Shown piece after piece: positions 63,874-64,000 of a DNA stretch of 64,000 bases (position 1 is the first letter of the stretch; each line of letters begins with the position of its first letter). The notes under the pieces were generated by a model, which was not told where the DNA came from, ran no database searches, and saw only the letters and a list, made by a program, of their open reading frames with translations. This DNA comes from Hoeflea_A sp965249925 (GTDB taxonomy: Bacteria > Pseudomonadota > Alphaproteobacteria > Rhizobiales > Rhizobiaceae), in contig OZ252260.1 of the NCBI GenBank assembly GCA_965249925.1, forward strand, positions 992,001 through 1,056,000. Reading direction: 5' to 3'. The position numbers were made by a program, and so were the translations under genes.

Positions 63874-64000
63874 TTGCCTGGTTTCGGTAACCTTGTCCTT
63901 CTCGCTTGCGCTCGAAGGGGACCGAAACGGCGCATGCCGCACATCCCGAAGGATGCCGGATGCAACGTTCCTATGCCCAAAAAGTCTCCCGACTTTTTGG
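63874..64000. other. 16S-23S spacer, partial
   Basis: The window ends within the spacer. No tRNA-Ala or tRNA-Ile is present in this part. A perfect hairpin (CCAAAAAGTC at 63977-63986 with its complement at 63991-64000) closes the window. The 16S gene should lie to the right. Confidence 0.7.

Overview
The window looks like chromosomal DNA of an alphaproteobacterium, most likely of the Hyphomicrobiales (Rhizobiales) or a close marine relative; the genus cannot be fixed from sequence reading. The pointers are the rRNA operon order (23S, 5S, initiator tRNA), a 23S gene interrupted at helix 9, the high GC content, the density of ABC, TRAP and TTT importers, and small families such as DUF1127 and the hexameric tyrosine-coordinated heme protein.

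Layout. 1-5.5 kb: an alpha-glycoside importer (binding protein cut by the window edge, two permeases, ATPase) with a GH4 glycosidase; a MITE-like element sits on the stop codon of the binding protein. 5.6-6.3 kb: a lone membrane protein. 6.6-14.6 kb: a divergent locus centred on a MarR regulator, with a TctCBA tricarboxylate-type importer on one side and an aminotransferase, a ThDP enzyme and an FAD dehydrogenase on the other. 14.6-20.5 kb: an AT-richer acyltransferase-like gene, then a stretch bounded by two similar 22-bp direct repeats carrying a MerR regulator, a three-module RTX protein, a DUF1127 protein and a YgjV-like membrane protein. 20.7-23.2 kb: DUF1330, heme protein and a secreted protein, divergent from a LysR gene. 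23.3-26.9 kb: a two-subunit molybdenum hydroxylase with an AraC regulator. 26.9-28.9 kb: GntR regulator and aminotransferase, divergent.

29.0-42.6 kb: twelve tightly packed minus-strand genes (CoA-transferase, SDR, sugar ABC importer, aldehyde dehydrogenase, HAD phosphatase, MaoC hydratase, two GMC oxidoreductases, LacI regulator, enoyl-CoA hydratase) facing a divergent DHDPS-family gene. They look like one catabolic unit for an imported polyol, sugar or sugar-like alcohol that is oxidised and then handled as a CoA thioester; the substrate is not evident. 43.8-51 kb: a MipA-like porin-type protein, a TRAP importer, a zinc alcohol dehydrogenase, and a hydratase/SDR pair resembling a split multifunctional enzyme 2. 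51-54 kb is a decaying locus: a truncated orphan ABC ATPase, a DmpA-type peptidase and a frameshifted LysR gene. 54-57.3 kb: glycerate kinase and an anion permease with an extra C-terminal domain. 57.7-59.9 kb: a VOC protein, an IS481 remnant and a full IS481-type element.

59.96-64.0 kb: an rRNA operon on the minus strand (initiator tRNA, 5S, 23S, part of the 16S-23S spacer). The 23S gene is about 3.4 kb because it carries three intervening sequences, in the positions of helices 9, 25 and 45. All three are hairpins built from the same degenerate repeat, and the helix-25 one encodes a four-helix-bundle IVS protein whose start codon lies in the terminal stem. This multiply interrupted 23S gene is the most striking feature of the window.
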